A stretch of DNA of 64,000 nt, taken from NCBI RefSeq assembly GCF_945873775.1, contig NZ_CAMCEC010000003.1:62001-126000 (forward strand). The letters are read 5' to 3'. Positions 40,874-50,431 of this stretch are shown in pieces. Made by a program: the position numbers and the translations under genes. Origin of the DNA: an uncultured Treponema sp. Its GTDB lineage: Bacteria > Spirochaetota > Spirochaetia > Treponematales > Treponemataceae. Within the stretch, counting starts at the first letter, position 1. Every line of letters starts with the position of its first letter. The notes below the pieces were generated by a model. The model did no database searches, was not told the origin of the DNA, and saw nothing but the letters and a program-made list of their open reading frames with translations.

Positions 40874-42226
40874 ATGTCAGTTAAAAAAGATTTTTCTGAA
40901 GGTCCGCTTTTAAAAAATATTTTGATTTTCAGTTTGCCTCTAATTTTTACAAATCTTCTCCAGACTTTTTTCAATATGACTGATATTGCGGTTTTGGGAC
41001 GTTTTGCAAGTCCGTCTTCTGTTGGCTCGGTTGGTTCTACGGTAATTCTTGTTTTTTTATGCACAGGAATTCTTATTGGATTTGGTTCTGGCGTTAACGT
41101 CATTGTGGCGTTTTTTATAGGCGCAAAAAATGACAACGACATTTGCGAAACTGTTCATACTTCCGCGGTTGTTTGCCTTGTTGCGGGATTCATTGTCGGT
41201 GCCGCCGGAATAATTTTTTCCCGTTCCGTTTTGAACTTGATGAGCACAAAGCCAGTTCTTATTGAAGACGCGGTTTTGTACTTTAGAATTTACATGGTTG
41301 GACTTCCTGCTCTTGCTTTTTATAATTTCGGAAATGGAATTCTTAGCGCGGAAGGAGATACAAAGTCGCCTTTGCTTTTTCTTTTTATTTCTGGAATTTT
41401 CAATGTTGTGCTGGATTTGCTTTTGGTTATTCATTTTAAAATGGATATTGCCGGAGTTGCAATTGCAAGCGTTGTCGCGCTTTATGTTTCAGCATTTCTT
41501 GTTTTTATAAAACTGCACAGAAAAAATGATTCTCTTGCGCTGCGTTTTTCCAAGCTTAAAGTCAATAAATCGAAATTTGTTCGGCTTTTAAAAATTGGAA
41601 TTCCTGCTGGAATGCAAAATGCGATTTTTGGATTTGCAAATCTTTTTATTCAGATTGGAGTTAATTCTTTTGACGCTTCTATGGTTGTTGCAAATTCCGC
41701 AGCTTCAAATTCAGATCCGCTTGTCTATAATGTTATGAGCGCATTTTATGTGGCTTGCTCAACTTTTATAGGCCAGAATTATGGAGCTGGAAAAAAATCC
41801 AGAGTTTTAAAAAGCTATTTTATAAGTCTTGCGTGCTCGTTCTTTTTTGCGTTGTTCTTAGGTCTTTTGCTTTTTGCGTTTGGAAGAAATTTTATTTCGA
41901 TTTTTATTTCAGATCCTGCGATTGTGGAACTTGGAATGAAGCGGCTTTCGATAATGGCTTGCTCTTATTGCATTTCAGCATTTATGGATTGCACTATTGC
42001 GGCTTCACGCGGACTTGGTCAGACTTCCGTTCCGACTGTAATTGTTATTCTTGGTTCATGTGTTTTTAGAATCGCATGGATTTTTACCGTGTTTGCATAT
42101 TTTAAAACAATTGAATCTCTTTATTTGCTTTTTGCTTTTTCCTGGACGATTACCGCTGCGGCAGAAATTTTTTATTTTGCAAAACTTTACAAACAGAAGT
42201 TTTCAGTTTCCGCATTAAAAGCGTAG
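40874..42226 (+). CDS. MATE-family efflux transporter (second copy)
   Basis: A 450-residue, 12-helix MATE transporter. Family features: FSLPLIFTNLLQTFFNMTDIAVLG, GSGVNVIVAFFIGAKN, FGNGILSAEGDTKSPL, CSTFIGQNYGAGKKSRVLKSYF and CTIAASRGLGQTSVP. Like the copy at 35613 it should export organic cations or other toxic compounds, but the sequences differ throughout, so this is not a recent duplication. A GAAAGGG site lies about 8 bases before the ATG. It is transcribed alone, convergent with nothing, and precedes parA by 89 bases. Confidence 0.92.
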   Translation: MSVKKDFSEGPLLKNILIFSLPLIFTNLLQTFFNMTDIAVLGRFASPSSVGSVGSTVILVFLCTGILIGFGSGVNVIVAFFIGAKNDNDICETVHTSAVVCLVAGFIVGAAGIIFSRSVLNLMSTKPVLIEDAVLYFRIYMVGLPALAFYNFGNGILSAEGDTKSPLLFLFISGIFNVVLDLLLVIHFKMDIAGVAIASVVALYVSAFLVFIKLHRKNDSLALRFSKLKVNKSKFVRLLKIGIPAGMQNAIFGFANLFIQIGVNSFDASMVVANSAASNSDPLVYNVMSAFYVACSTFIGQNYGAGKKSRVLKSYFISLACSFFFALFLGLLLFAFGRNFISIFISDPAIVELGMKRLSIMACSYCISAFMDCTIAASRGLGQTSVPTVIVILGSCVFRIAWIFTVFAYFKTIESLYLLFAFSWTITAAAEIFYFAKLYKQKFSVSALKA

Positions 42227-42277
42227 CAATAAATTTTTTTTCAATTTTATCGGAAGTTTGAAACTGGCGCATATTAA

Positions 42278-42306
42278 TTGAAAATTATTACTATATAATC
42301 TATAAT
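42278..42306 (+). promoter_or_regulatory. Promoter of parA-parB, near-leaderless spacing
   Basis: TTGAAA (42278-42283), 17-bp spacer, perfect TATAAT (42301-42306), then nine bases (GGTTTAATC) and the ATG at 42316. No Shine-Dalgarno. A second TATAAT lies at 42294-42299. Confidence 0.72.
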
Positions 42307-42315
42307 GGTTTAATC

Positions 42316-43071
42316 ATGGGAAAGGTATTTGTTTTTGTTAATCAGAAAGGTGGCGTTGGCAAGACTACATCTGCTATAAATATCGGGGCGTATATTGCTG
42401 TTGGCGGAAAAAAAGTTCTGCTTGTTGATTTTGACAGCCAGGGAAATATGTCTAGTGGCGTTGGAGTCAGCAAAAAAAAGCCTACTATTTATGAGCTCCT
42501 TGCCGGTCAGTCCACTATTGACGAAACTATAAAACATTCTGGTGTAAAAAATCTTGATGTCATAAGCGCGTCTATTGATTTGTCTGGCGCGGCGATTGAA
42601 CTTGTAGATCAGGAAAACCGCGAATACTTTTTAAAAAACGCCCTTGCTCCTGTCCGTGAAAAATACGATTACATTCTGATTGACTGTCCGCCTTCCCTTG
42701 GAATTCTTACATTGAACGGACTTGCCGCCGCAGATGCTGTTCTTGTTCCTATGCAGTGCGAATATTTTGCGCTTGAAGGAATCACTCTTCTTTTGCAGAC
42801 AGTAAAAAAAGTTCAGGAAAGCATAAATAAAAATCTTGTAATCGGCGGAATATTTTTTACGATGTATGATTCCAGAACTCGTCTTGCGCAAGATGTTGTT
42901 ATGCAAGTAAAAAGCTATTTCAAAGATGTTGTTTTCAATACAATTATTCCGCGCAATGTAAGGCTTTCAGAAGCGCCTTCACATGGCGAGCCGATTTGCA
43001 TTTATGATCCGAATTGTGTTGGCGCAAAAAGCTATCAGAGACTTGCAGAAGAGGTAATCAGCCGTGGCTAA
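42316..43071 (+). CDS. parA: Chromosome partitioning ATPase ParA (Soj)
   Basis: A 251-residue ParA/Soj ATPase. The deviant Walker A KGGVGKTT lies at residues 11-18 with the signature Lys11; Walker A' is VLLVDFDSQGN and Walker B is YILIDCPPSLG. There is no N-terminal DNA-binding extension, so it is the chromosomal (Soj) type that binds DNA non-specifically and, with ParB-parS, segregates origins. It overlaps parB by eight bases. No parS site, replication origin or gid genes are in this window, so the locus is not necessarily next to the origin. Confidence 0.95.
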   Translation: MGKVFVFVNQKGGVGKTTSAINIGAYIAVGGKKVLLVDFDSQGNMSSGVGVSKKKPTIYELLAGQSTIDETIKHSGVKNLDVISASIDLSGAAIELVDQENREYFLKNALAPVREKYDYILIDCPPSLGILTLNGLAAADAVLVPMQCEYFALEGITLLLQTVKKVQESINKNLVIGGIFFTMYDSRTRLAQDVVMQVKSYFKDVVFNTIIPRNVRLSEAPSHGEPICIYDPNCVGAKSYQRLAEEVISRG

Positions 43072-44017
43072 ACATCAGGGATTGGGAAAAGGTCTTGGCG
43101 CCTTGATGCAGGAAGCTGATTTGTCCGAGGAAGTTTCCGAAAATGGAGTTCAGCTTAAGGAAAGTGCGTCTCCTGTAAATTTAGATCTTCCGGCTGGAAT
43201 TTCTTCTGACGAAAACGGAACGCTTTGGGTTGACCCGGCTCTTTTAAAGCCAAATCCTCGTCAGCCGCGAACTTACTTTGATGATGAAAAACTTGCTGAG
43301 CTTACAGAGTCAGTGCGCAAGGAAGGAATTCTTTCGCCAGTTATAATAGAAGATGCAAACGACGGAACATTTTTTATCATTGCTGGTGAACGCCGTACCC
43401 GCGCAGCCAAAGCCGCAGGCCTTAAAAAAATTCCTGTTCAGCTTAGAAAATATTCAGAGCAAAGAAAACTTGAAGTTGCGCTTATAGAAAATATTCAGCG
43501 TACAGATTTGAATGCGTTGGAAGAAGCCCAGGCTTATTATGATTTGATGGAGCTTGGAAACTTGACGCAGGATCAGGTTGCGGAGCGTGTTGGAAAAAAC
43601 AGATCTACTGTTGCAAACTGCCTTCGTCTTTTAAAGCTTCCGGAAGATATTCAAAAAGCTCTTGTTACAGATTCAATTTCTTCTGGACACGCGCGCGCCA
43701 TTTTGAGCTTGGAAAATGATTCTGACAAGCGGATTCTTTTTGGAAAAATAATTGGACAGGGACTTTCTGTAAGGCAGTCTGAAAATATCGCCAAGGAAAT
43801 GAAAAGCGGAATTCCTTCAGCTGCAAAAACTGATTTTAAACCAGAACAAAAAAAAGATCCGAATCTTGCAGCTCTTGAGCAAAAGCTTATTGAGCGGCTT
43901 GGAACAAAAGTTCAGTTGAAAGGCGGATTCAGCAAGGGAACAATTTCTATAAATTATTTTTCTTCTGAAGATTTGGACCGCATTTTTAATTTGATTGTGC
44001 CAGACGCAAACTTGTAG
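43064..44017 (+). CDS. parB: Chromosome partitioning protein ParB (Spo0J)
   Basis: A 317-residue ParB. It starts with GTG inside parA behind an AGAGG site. The N-terminal KHQGLGKGLGALM is the usual ParA-stimulating peptide. The CTPase domain carries PNPRQPRTYFDDEKLAELTESV (placed only), GILSPVII, and the arginine patch AGERRTRAAKAAG. The helix-turn-helix that reads parS is around LTQDQVAERVGKNRSTVANCLRLL. The C-terminal dimerisation domain ends DLDRIFNLIV. Both proteins should be made in a fixed ratio because of the translational overlap. Confidence 0.95.
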   Translation: MAKHQGLGKGLGALMQEADLSEEVSENGVQLKESASPVNLDLPAGISSDENGTLWVDPALLKPNPRQPRTYFDDEKLAELTESVRKEGILSPVIIEDANDGTFFIIAGERRTRAAKAAGLKKIPVQLRKYSEQRKLEVALIENIQRTDLNALEEAQAYYDLMELGNLTQDQVAERVGKNRSTVANCLRLLKLPEDIQKALVTDSISSGHARAILSLENDSDKRILFGKIIGQGLSVRQSENIAKEMKSGIPSAAKTDFKPEQKKDPNLAALEQKLIERLGTKVQLKGGFSKGTISINYFSSEDLDRIFNLIVPDANL

Positions 44018-44044
44018 TTTTGCTAAAATTATTTCTTGATAAAA

Positions 44045-45214
44045 ATGTCTGCAAAAAAACAAAACAGGAAAAGAACTGCAAAAAAAAGAACTCCTCGTAA
44101 AAAAAAGCCAAAGATAATTCTTGACAATAAAAGTGTTATGCTTTTGTCTGCATCGATTATTTTTTTGTGCGCAGTTTTTCTTTCCATGGCTTTTGTTTTT
44201 TCATCTCCCAAAAAAGAAAAGCAGCCAAATGCTACAAATGTTGAGCAGCCAGTTTTGCATCAGGAACAAAAAGTCAAGTCTGCTGAAAAAAATAAAATTT
44301 CAGAAAATGTAAACCAGCCGAAAAAGGTTCAGCCTGAAAAAAAGGAAACTGTTAAAAAGCCAGTTGAGATTCAGCCTGAAGTAAAAAAAGTTCCAGTTGA
44401 GAAAAAAACTGAAGAGAAAAAGCCGCAGCCAATTTCCAAGCCGGAAGTAAAAAAAGAAGAACCTAAAATTGCTTCTGTGAATCCGCCTGCAAAAAAAACT
44501 GAAGAAATAAAAATTGAAAAATATTCAATTCCGCCTGCAAAAAATGGAGCGACGCTTGTTTTTATAATTGATGACGGCGGATACGACACTTACAATTTAA
44601 AGCTTTACACAAGTCTTCCTTTTCCAATTGCGATTGCGGTTCTTCCAAAGCTTGCGCATTCAAAAGACTGTGCAGCTATCGTAAGAAATTCGGGACAGGA
44701 ACTTATGCTTCATCAGCCAATGCAAGCCCAGAATTTAAAGCTTAATCCAGGTGAAGGCGCGATTTTGCCCGATATGTCTTTGAGCGAAGTTTATAAACAG
44801 GTTTCAGAAAATATTGCGGAAATCGGACCAATAAAAGGTCTTAACAATCATGAAGGTTCTCTTATAACTTGCGATGTTATGAAAATTGGTGCGGTTCTTG
44901 ATGCGGTTCTTGACAATGGAATTTTCTTTGTGGATTCCAGAACTTCCGCGCAGACAAAAGCTCCTCAAGCCGCATTGGAACGAGACATGAAAATTCTTGA
45001 GCGTGATGTTTTTATAGACGACATAATTTCTAAAGATGAAATGCTTGCTCAAATTTACCGCGGACTTGGAATTGCAAATAAAAATGGAAAAGTTATAATG
45101 ATTGGCCACGTTGATAAATCTGCAAAAATTCTTCCGCAGCTTTTAAATGATATGTATCCATATTTAAAGCAGAAAGGATACAAGTTCGCTTTTCCTTCGC
45201 AGATTCAAAAATAA
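44045..45214 (+). CDS. Divergent polysaccharide deacetylase (YibQ/DUF610 family), membrane-anchored
   Basis: A 389-residue exported protein. A very basic N-terminus (KKRTPRKKKPK) precedes one membrane segment at about 36-57, then a long Lys/Pro/Glu-rich spacer (60-165) that could cross the periplasm, and the catalytic-type domain: LVFIIDDGGYDTYNL, IAIAVLPKLAHSKD, MLHQPMQAQN, GLNNHEGSLIT and FFVDSRTSA. In the divergent deacetylase family the carbohydrate substrate is unknown. Alternative start: TTG at 44036, which lies exactly six bases after an extended -10 (TGC-TAAAAT, 44021-44029) and would make a leaderless start. It follows parB by 27 bases. Confidence 0.82.
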   Translation: MSAKKQNRKRTAKKRTPRKKKPKIILDNKSVMLLSASIIFLCAVFLSMAFVFSSPKKEKQPNATNVEQPVLHQEQKVKSAEKNKISENVNQPKKVQPEKKETVKKPVEIQPEVKKVPVEKKTEEKKPQPISKPEVKKEEPKIASVNPPAKKTEEIKIEKYSIPPAKNGATLVFIIDDGGYDTYNLKLYTSLPFPIAIAVLPKLAHSKDCAAIVRNSGQELMLHQPMQAQNLKLNPGEGAILPDMSLSEVYKQVSENIAEIGPIKGLNNHEGSLITCDVMKIGAVLDAVLDNGIFFVDSRTSAQTKAPQAALERDMKILERDVFIDDIISKDEMLAQIYRGLGIANKNGKVIMIGHVDKSAKILPQLLNDMYPYLKQKGYKFAFPSQIQK

Positions 45215-45246
45215 CTTTACTTGGAATGTAATGTATTGGAGTATAT

Positions 45247-46284
45247 ATGAAAGTTCTTGGAATAGAATCTTCTTGTGATGAAACTGCCTGCGCAATTGTT
45301 GAAGACGGCAGAAAAATTTTAAGCAATGTTGTTGCAACGCAAATTCCTTTTCATCAGATTTATAAAGGCGTTGTGCCAGAAATTGCAAGCCGCAAGCATG
45401 CTGAATGGATTCTTCCAGTTGTAAGACAAAGCCTTGAAGAAGCTCATTTGAATCTTGATGAAGTTGATGCGATTGCCGCTACAAATCGTCCAGGGCTTAT
45501 GGGCGCGCTCTTGGTTGGACTTACTTTTGGAAAAACTTTGGCATGGGCTTCTGGCAAACCTTTTATCGCTGTAAACCACATGCTTGGACACATGTATGCT
45601 GCTCATCTTGAAAATGACATTCCTTATCCGTACATTGGGCTTTTGGTTTCCGGCGGACACAGCATTATTTCAAAAGTGAATGGCTTTGACGACTTGGAAA
45701 TTTTAGGAACTACAATTGATGACAGCGTTGGAGAAGCGTTTGACAAGGTTGCAAAATATTATGACTTGGGTTATCCGGGAGGAGTTATAATTGACAGGCT
45801 TGCTAAAAACGGAAATCCAGATGCGTTCAGTTTTCCTCTTCCAAAACTTGATAAAGGAGAACATCGTTATGATGTTTCTTTCAGCGGACTAAAAACTGCC
45901 GTAATCCATCAGGCTGATATGTTTTTAAATTCAGGATTTGAAAAGTCAGTTGAAAATATCGCGGCGTCTTTTCAGGAAACTGCTTGCAGAACTTTGGTTT
46001 CAAGATTGCTTAGGGCGGTGGAAGACACAGGGCTAAAAACTGTTGTTGCAGGCGGAGGTGTTGCTGCAAATTCACGGCTTAGGGCAATGCTTGCTGAACA
46101 TAAAGAAATAAACTGCATTTTTCCTCCTTTAAAATTATGCGGAGACAATGGCGCGATGATTGCCGGCGTTGCGTATCATTTTCTTAAGCGAGGAGAAACT
46201 AGTCCGCTGAATACAACAGCTTGTGCAAGGATTCCGCAGTTTAAAAGAGGACTTGCAAATCTTGAAGCATTTGGAAGAAGATAA
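45247..46284 (+). CDS. tsaD: tRNA threonylcarbamoyladenosine biosynthesis protein TsaD
   Basis: A 345-residue TsaD/Kae1/Gcp ATPase, which transfers the threonylcarbamoyl group to A37 of ANN-reading tRNAs together with TsaB and TsaE. Seen: GIESSCDETACAIV, ATNRPGLMGALLVG, the metal-binding HMLGHMYAAH (His111 and His115), LLVSGGHSII, TIDDSVGEAFDKVAKYYDLGYPGG (placed only) and VAGGGVAANSRLR. Length is normal. TTGGAG precedes the ATG by six bases. Confidence 0.96.
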   Translation: MKVLGIESSCDETACAIVEDGRKILSNVVATQIPFHQIYKGVVPEIASRKHAEWILPVVRQSLEEAHLNLDEVDAIAATNRPGLMGALLVGLTFGKTLAWASGKPFIAVNHMLGHMYAAHLENDIPYPYIGLLVSGGHSIISKVNGFDDLEILGTTIDDSVGEAFDKVAKYYDLGYPGGVIIDRLAKNGNPDAFSFPLPKLDKGEHRYDVSFSGLKTAVIHQADMFLNSGFEKSVENIAASFQETACRTLVSRLLRAVEDTGLKTVVAGGGVAANSRLRAMLAEHKEINCIFPPLKLCGDNGAMIAGVAYHFLKRGETSPLNTTACARIPQFKRGLANLEAFGRR

Positions 46285-46329
46285 ATTCGTACGCTGAAAT
46301 TCAGTTTGTCTTTTAAAAACGCTCTGACT

Positions 46330-46357
46330 TTTACAAATCTGTATATTTTTGTATAAT
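46330..46357 (+). promoter_or_regulatory. Promoter of ilvD
   Basis: TTTACA (46330-46335), 16-bp spacer, TATAAT (46352-46357). The leader is about 100 bases, without an obvious leader peptide or riboswitch, and ends in a GAGG site. Confidence 0.65.
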
Positions 46358-46463
46358 AGAAATTAGTTTCAAAAATCGTTTGGCTTTTGAAGCTCTTTTA
46401 TATAGAAAAATACATTTTAAAACTTTTGATTTTTAAAGAAAGTTTTTATACCGAGGTTCGACT

Positions 46464-48155
46464 ATGACAAAAAAATCTGACAATGCCTGCAGGGGAACAG
46501 CACGCGCGCCGCACCGTTCTCTTTTTTATGCTTCCGGCTACACTGATGAGGAATTGGATCAGCCGCTGGTTGGTGTTATTTGCGCAAAAAATGAACTTAT
46601 TCCGGGGCATATTGAGCTTGATCGGATTGCGGAGGCTGTTAAGGCCGGCGTCAGGATGGCTGGTGGAACTCCGATTGAATTTCCGGCGATTGGCGTTTGC
46701 GACGGAATTGCGATGGGCCACGAGGGAATGAAATATTCGCTTGTTACACGCGAGCTTATTGCCGACAGCGTTGAATGTGTTGCAAAGGCTCATCAGTTTG
46801 ACGCTCTGGTTATGATTCCAAACTGCGACAAGATTGTTCCGGGAATGCTTATGGCTGCCGCTCGTCTTGATTTGCCGACTGTTTTTGTTTCCGGCGGTCC
46901 GATGATGCCGGGGCATCTTCCGGGAAACGATGCTTCAAATCCTTATTCCGGCAAAAATCTTTCGCTTACAGATATGTTCGAGGCTGTCGGCGGTCTTGCT
47001 GTCGGAAAAATCACTGAGGAGCAGCTTAAGGAAATGGAGCACAGGGCTTGTCCGGGTTGCGGCGCTTGTTCTGGAATGTTCACTGCAAACTCAATGAACT
47101 GTCTGACTGAAGTTTTGGGACTTGGTCTTCCTGGAAACGGAACAATTCCTGCTGTTACCGGTGAACGAATTGCTCTTGCAAAGCACGCTGGTATGGCTGT
47201 TATGAATTTGTATAAGAAAGGAATTACTGCCCGCCAGATGATGACAGGTGAGAATTTCCGCAATGCGCTTACAGCGGATATGGCGCTCGGATGTTCTTCC
47301 AACACAATGCTGCACGTTCCTGCGATTGCGCACGAAGCTGGAATTGACATTGACCTGCACGAAGTTAATAAAATTTCAGAAAGAACTCCGAACCTTTGCC
47401 ATCTTGCACCGGCAGGACACACTTTTATGTGCGAGCTTGATGATGCCGGCGGTGTTCAGGCTGTTCTTGCTGAACTTGCAAAAAAGAATCTTATAAATAC
47501 ATCTTTGATTACCGCTACAGGAAAAACAATCGCCGAAAATATTAAAGGCGTAAAAAACAGGAATCCTGAAATCCTGCGCCCGATTGAAAATCCGTTCAGC
47601 GACAACGGCGGAATTGCGATTTTGTTCGGAAATCTTGCGCCAAACGGAACTGTTGTAAAACGTTCAGCTTGCGCCCCGGAACTTATGCACCATACAGGTC
47701 CGGCCCGCGTGTTCAACGACGAAAGCGAGGCGATGGAGGCTGTTCAAAAGTCAAAGATTAAGCCGGGCGATGTTGTAGTAATCCGCTACGAAGGTCCAAA
47801 AGGCGGTCCTGGAATGCGTGAAATGCTTGCGGTTACAGCGGCACTTGCAGGTCAGGGCTTGGACAAGCAGGTTGCGCTCATTACAGATGGACGTTTCAGC
47901 GGAGCTACACGTGGCGCGTCGTTGGGACATTGTTCACCGGAAGCGGCTGTTGGCGGTCCGATTGCGCTTGTTGAAGAAGGCGACAAAATCACTTTGGACA
48001 TAAACAACTACAAAATCCATCTTGAAGTAAGCGACGAGGAACTTGCCGCCCGAAAAGCAAAATGGGTTGCCCCGGAGCCAAAAGTAAAAACCGGCTATCT
48101 TGCCCGCTACGCTAAGCTGGTAAGCAGCGCAGACAAAGGCGCGATATTACAGTAG
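46464..48155 (+). CDS. ilvD: Dihydroxy-acid dehydratase
   Basis: A 563-residue IlvD, dehydrating dihydroxy-isovalerate and -methylvalerate in valine, isoleucine and (via valine) leucine and pantothenate synthesis. Iron-sulphur ligands are seen in [12 protein letters not shown] and [19 protein letters not shown]; the mechanistic Lys/metal region and the C-terminal [22 protein letters not shown] contain the conserved Ser. The gene is visibly richer in G+C than its neighbours. A 150-bp gap with small repeats separates it from ilvB. Confidence 0.95.
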   Translation: MTKKSDNACRGTARAPHRSLFYASGYTDEELDQPLVGVICAKNELIPGHIELDRIAEAVKAGVRMAGGTPIEFPAIGVCDGIAMGHEGMKYSLVTRELIADSVECVAKAHQFDALVMIPNCDKIVPGMLMAAARLDLPTVFVSGGPMMPGHLPGNDASNPYSGKNLSLTDMFEAVGGLAVGKITEEQLKEMEHRACPGCGACSGMFTANSMNCLTEVLGLGLPGNGTIPAVTGERIALAKHAGMAVMNLYKKGITARQMMTGENFRNALTADMALGCSSNTMLHVPAIAHEAGIDIDLHEVNKISERTPNLCHLAPAGHTFMCELDDAGGVQAVLAELAKKNLINTSLITATGKTIAENIKGVKNRNPEILRPIENPFSDNGGIAILFGNLAPNGTVVKRSACAPELMHHTGPARVFNDESEAMEAVQKSKIKPGDVVVIRYEGPKGGPGMREMLAVTAALAGQGLDKQVALITDGRFSGATRGASLGHCSPEAAVGGPIALVEEGDKITLDINNYKIHLEVSDEELAARKAKWVAPEPKVKTGYLARYAKLVSSADKGAILQ

Positions 48156-48165
48156 AATAATTGTG

Positions 48166-48274
48166 CGAGTTTGCGAAAGCAAACTCGATAAGTAGCCGTA
48201 GGCTACGACCGGATAAGGGAGCTATTTTACAATAACCAGTGTTCTGCGAGTTTGCCGTAAGACTACGATTTTTC
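48166..48274 (+). repeat. Hairpin repeats between ilvD and ilvB
   Basis: CGAGTTTGC (48166-48174), GAAA, GCAAACTCG (48179-48187) is a perfect 9-bp stem with a GAAA tetraloop. It is followed by GTAGCC-GTA-GGCTAC (48192-48206), a 6-bp stem. A shortened copy (about 48246-48272) joins TGCGAGTTTGC to CGTAAGACTACGA, as if the middle had been deleted. A related hairpin follows pckG at 26163. Confidence 0.6.
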
Positions 48275-48306
48275 AGTAAATAAAAAAATAAAAGGAATAT
48301 TAAGAA

Positions 48307-50040
48307 ATGAAAATTACAGGTTCACAAGTTGTTATAGAATGTCTTATAGAGCAGGGAGTTGATACTGTTTTCGGTTATCCAGGCGGAAACATTCTTAACA
48401 TTTATGATGCTCTTTATAAAAATTCAGGCAGAATAAATCATATATTGACTGCGCATGAACAAGGTGCTGCTCATGCTGCGGATGGATATGCGCGTGCAAC
48501 TGGAAAAGTTGGAGTGTGCATGGCAACAAGCGGTCCGGGTGCTACAAATCTTGTTACAGGAATTGCAACTGCATATATGGATTCAAGTCCGATTGTTGCA
48601 ATTACTTGCAATGTTCCAAACAATCTTTTGGGAAAAGATACGTTTCAGGAAATTGACATTACAGGCGTGACTATGCCGATTACAAAGCAAAACTTCATGG
48701 TTCGCGATGTAAAGGATTTGGCAAAGACTATCCGCGAGGCATTTTTTATTGCAAAGACCGGTCGTCCTGGCCCTGTTCTGATTGATATTTTAAAAGATGT
48801 TACTGCTGCGGAAGTTGAATTTGAGCCGCTTTCAAAAGAAAATGAAAGAAACGGTATTCTCATAGAAAATCATTCAAATTTAAAAAGAATCGCTGAAATA
48901 AATATTCCTTCAGAAGAAAATATAAAAAAAGTTGCAGAGCTGATAAATAATTCAGAACGCCCTTTTATTTATGCTGGCGGCGGAATTGGAATAAGCGGCG
49001 CAGAAAAAGAACTTCTTGAGCTTGCGGAAAAAGCAAATATTCCTGTAAGTGAAAGTCTTATGGCCCGCTCATCGTTCCCGGCAAATCATCCGCTATGCAC
49101 TTGGATGATTGGAATGCACGGAACAAAAGCAAGCAACATGGGCGTTACAGAGTGCGACCTTTTGATTTCTCTTGGCTCAAGATTCAGCGACCGTGTTATT
49201 TTGGATTCTTCTAAATTTGCGCAGAATGCAAAAGTTGTCCATATTGATATTGACCCTGCGGAAATTAATAAAAATATTCCGGCTTACACATCGCTTGTTG
49301 GAGATTTAAAGCAAATCCTTAGCCGCCTTATTCCTTCCGTTGAAAAAAAAGAACGCAAGGAATGGATTGATCAAATTCAGGCATGGAAAAAAGAATATCC
49401 TGAATGCTACGACAAAAAGCCAGAGCATTCCATAAATCCAAAATTTATCTGCGAATGTATAAACAAAATTGCAGGTGAAAATACATTTATCACAACTGAA
49501 GTTGGTCAGCATCAAATGTGGACAGCTCAGTTTTATCCGTTCACAAAGCCTAGAACTTTTATAACTTCCGGCGGATTGGGAACAATGGGATTTGGAACTG
49601 GAGCTGCAATGGGAGTTCAGTTTGCGGACAAAAATAATCGCGTTGTGCATATTGCAGGCGATGGCTCGTTCCGCATGAACTGCAATGAGCTTGCGACAAT
49701 TCAGCATTATAATCTTCCGATTGTAATTATTGTTGTGAACAACCACGCGCTTGGAAATGTAAGAATGTGGCAACGTCTTTTCTACGGAAAAAGATTCAGC
49801 CAGACAACTCTTGACTTTGGACCGAACTGGTGCAAACTTGCTGATGCTTACGGAATTAAAGGCTACAAGGCGAGCAATGCAAAGGAATTTGAAAAAGTTT
49901 TCAAGGAAGCTTTTGACGCAAAAAAGCCGGCAGTAATCGATGCTGAAGTTGACATTGACGAAATGGTTCTCCCTATGGTTCCAGGCGGAAAACCGATTTA
50001 CGACATGATTATGAAACTCAGCGAAGAGGTTATGAACTGA
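48307..50040 (+). CDS. ilvB: Acetolactate synthase large subunit
   Basis: A 577-residue thiamine-diphosphate enzyme making acetolactate or acetohydroxybutyrate for branched-chain amino acids. Seen: VFGYPGGNILNIYDAL, the catalytic glutamate in HEQGAAHAADGYARATG, SGPGATNLVTGIATAYMDS, IDIDPAEINKN in the FAD/central domain, and the ThDP motif GDGSFRMNCNELATIQHYNLPIVIIVVNN (placed only). It resembles the biosynthetic, FAD-containing IlvB class. The small regulatory subunit gene ilvN, usually immediately downstream, is not here; a PilZ gene follows after one base. SD AAGGA is present. Confidence 0.95.
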   Translation: MKITGSQVVIECLIEQGVDTVFGYPGGNILNIYDALYKNSGRINHILTAHEQGAAHAADGYARATGKVGVCMATSGPGATNLVTGIATAYMDSSPIVAITCNVPNNLLGKDTFQEIDITGVTMPITKQNFMVRDVKDLAKTIREAFFIAKTGRPGPVLIDILKDVTAAEVEFEPLSKENERNGILIENHSNLKRIAEINIPSEENIKKVAELINNSERPFIYAGGGIGISGAEKELLELAEKANIPVSESLMARSSFPANHPLCTWMIGMHGTKASNMGVTECDLLISLGSRFSDRVILDSSKFAQNAKVVHIDIDPAEINKNIPAYTSLVGDLKQILSRLIPSVEKKERKEWIDQIQAWKKEYPECYDKKPEHSINPKFICECINKIAGENTFITTEVGQHQMWTAQFYPFTKPRTFITSGGLGTMGFGTGAAMGVQFADKNNRVVHIAGDGSFRMNCNELATIQHYNLPIVIIVVNNHALGNVRMWQRLFYGKRFSQTTLDFGPNWCKLADAYGIKGYKASNAKEFEKVFKEAFDAKKPAVIDAEVDIDEMVLPMVPGGKPIYDMIMKLSEEVMN

Positions 50041-50041
50041 T

Positions 50042-50431
50042 ATGAAAAAGGAGCTCAGAGGGGAAGAGCGTTTTAATGAAATTGGGCGTATTGATTGTGA
50101 ACGTATCTGCGCCTTGCCCGGAGTCCTTGAAGATATAAGCATGTCTGGATTCAGTGCGCATTTTCCAAATCCTGTCTTTGTAGATGCGGAAGATGAATAT
50201 ACTGTATTTATAACTTTTTCACGGCAGGATTTTTCACGTCCGCTAGAATTTGTCTGTGTTCCAAAATGGAAAAACGAAGACGAAAGTGAAACTGAAATTG
50301 GATTTAAGATTTTGCGTTCTCCGGATTCTCCTGTATTGGCTTCCTTTATAAACAGCCTTCAGGAAAATTCCGAGGAAAATCCTGATCTTGCCGATATGAT
50401 TATTTCTCCAGAAGCGGAATTTGTAGAATGA
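50042..50431 (+). CDS. PilZ-domain protein
   Basis: A 129-residue protein that is almost only a PilZ domain. The c-di-GMP binding motif can be read as RGEERFNEIGR at the N-terminus (RxxxR-like) and DISMSGFSAHF (D/NxSxxG) near residue 31. A beta-barrel of normal length follows (YTVFITFSRQDF, FVCVPKWKNEDESETEIGFKIL), then an acidic C-terminal tail. It starts one base after the ilvB stop and its stop overlaps the next ATG, so it is translationally coupled on both sides. The AAAGGAG-like site (AAAAAGGAGC) lies inside its first codons; upstream GAGG is in the ilvB end. Function beyond c-di-GMP binding is not evident. Confidence 0.85.
   Translation: MKKELRGEERFNEIGRIDCERICALPGVLEDISMSGFSAHFPNPVFVDAEDEYTVFITFSRQDFSRPLEFVCVPKWKNEDESETEIGFKILRSPDSPVLASFINSLQENSEENPDLADMIISPEAEFVE

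Noticed and set aside
42227-46284. A parS site or replication origin near parAB
   Set aside because: No 16-bp palindrome like the usual parS, no DnaA-box cluster and no gid or dnaA genes are present, so the origin is not claimed here.
46364-46463. A possible riboswitch or T-box in the ilvD leader
   Set aside because: Only a weak four-base stem (GCTT/AAGC) is visible; no T-box sequence, leader peptide or aptamer core could be found.
49306-50142. A 278-codon frame antisense to ilvB
   Set aside because: It is opposite conserved IlvB motifs and has no features of its own.
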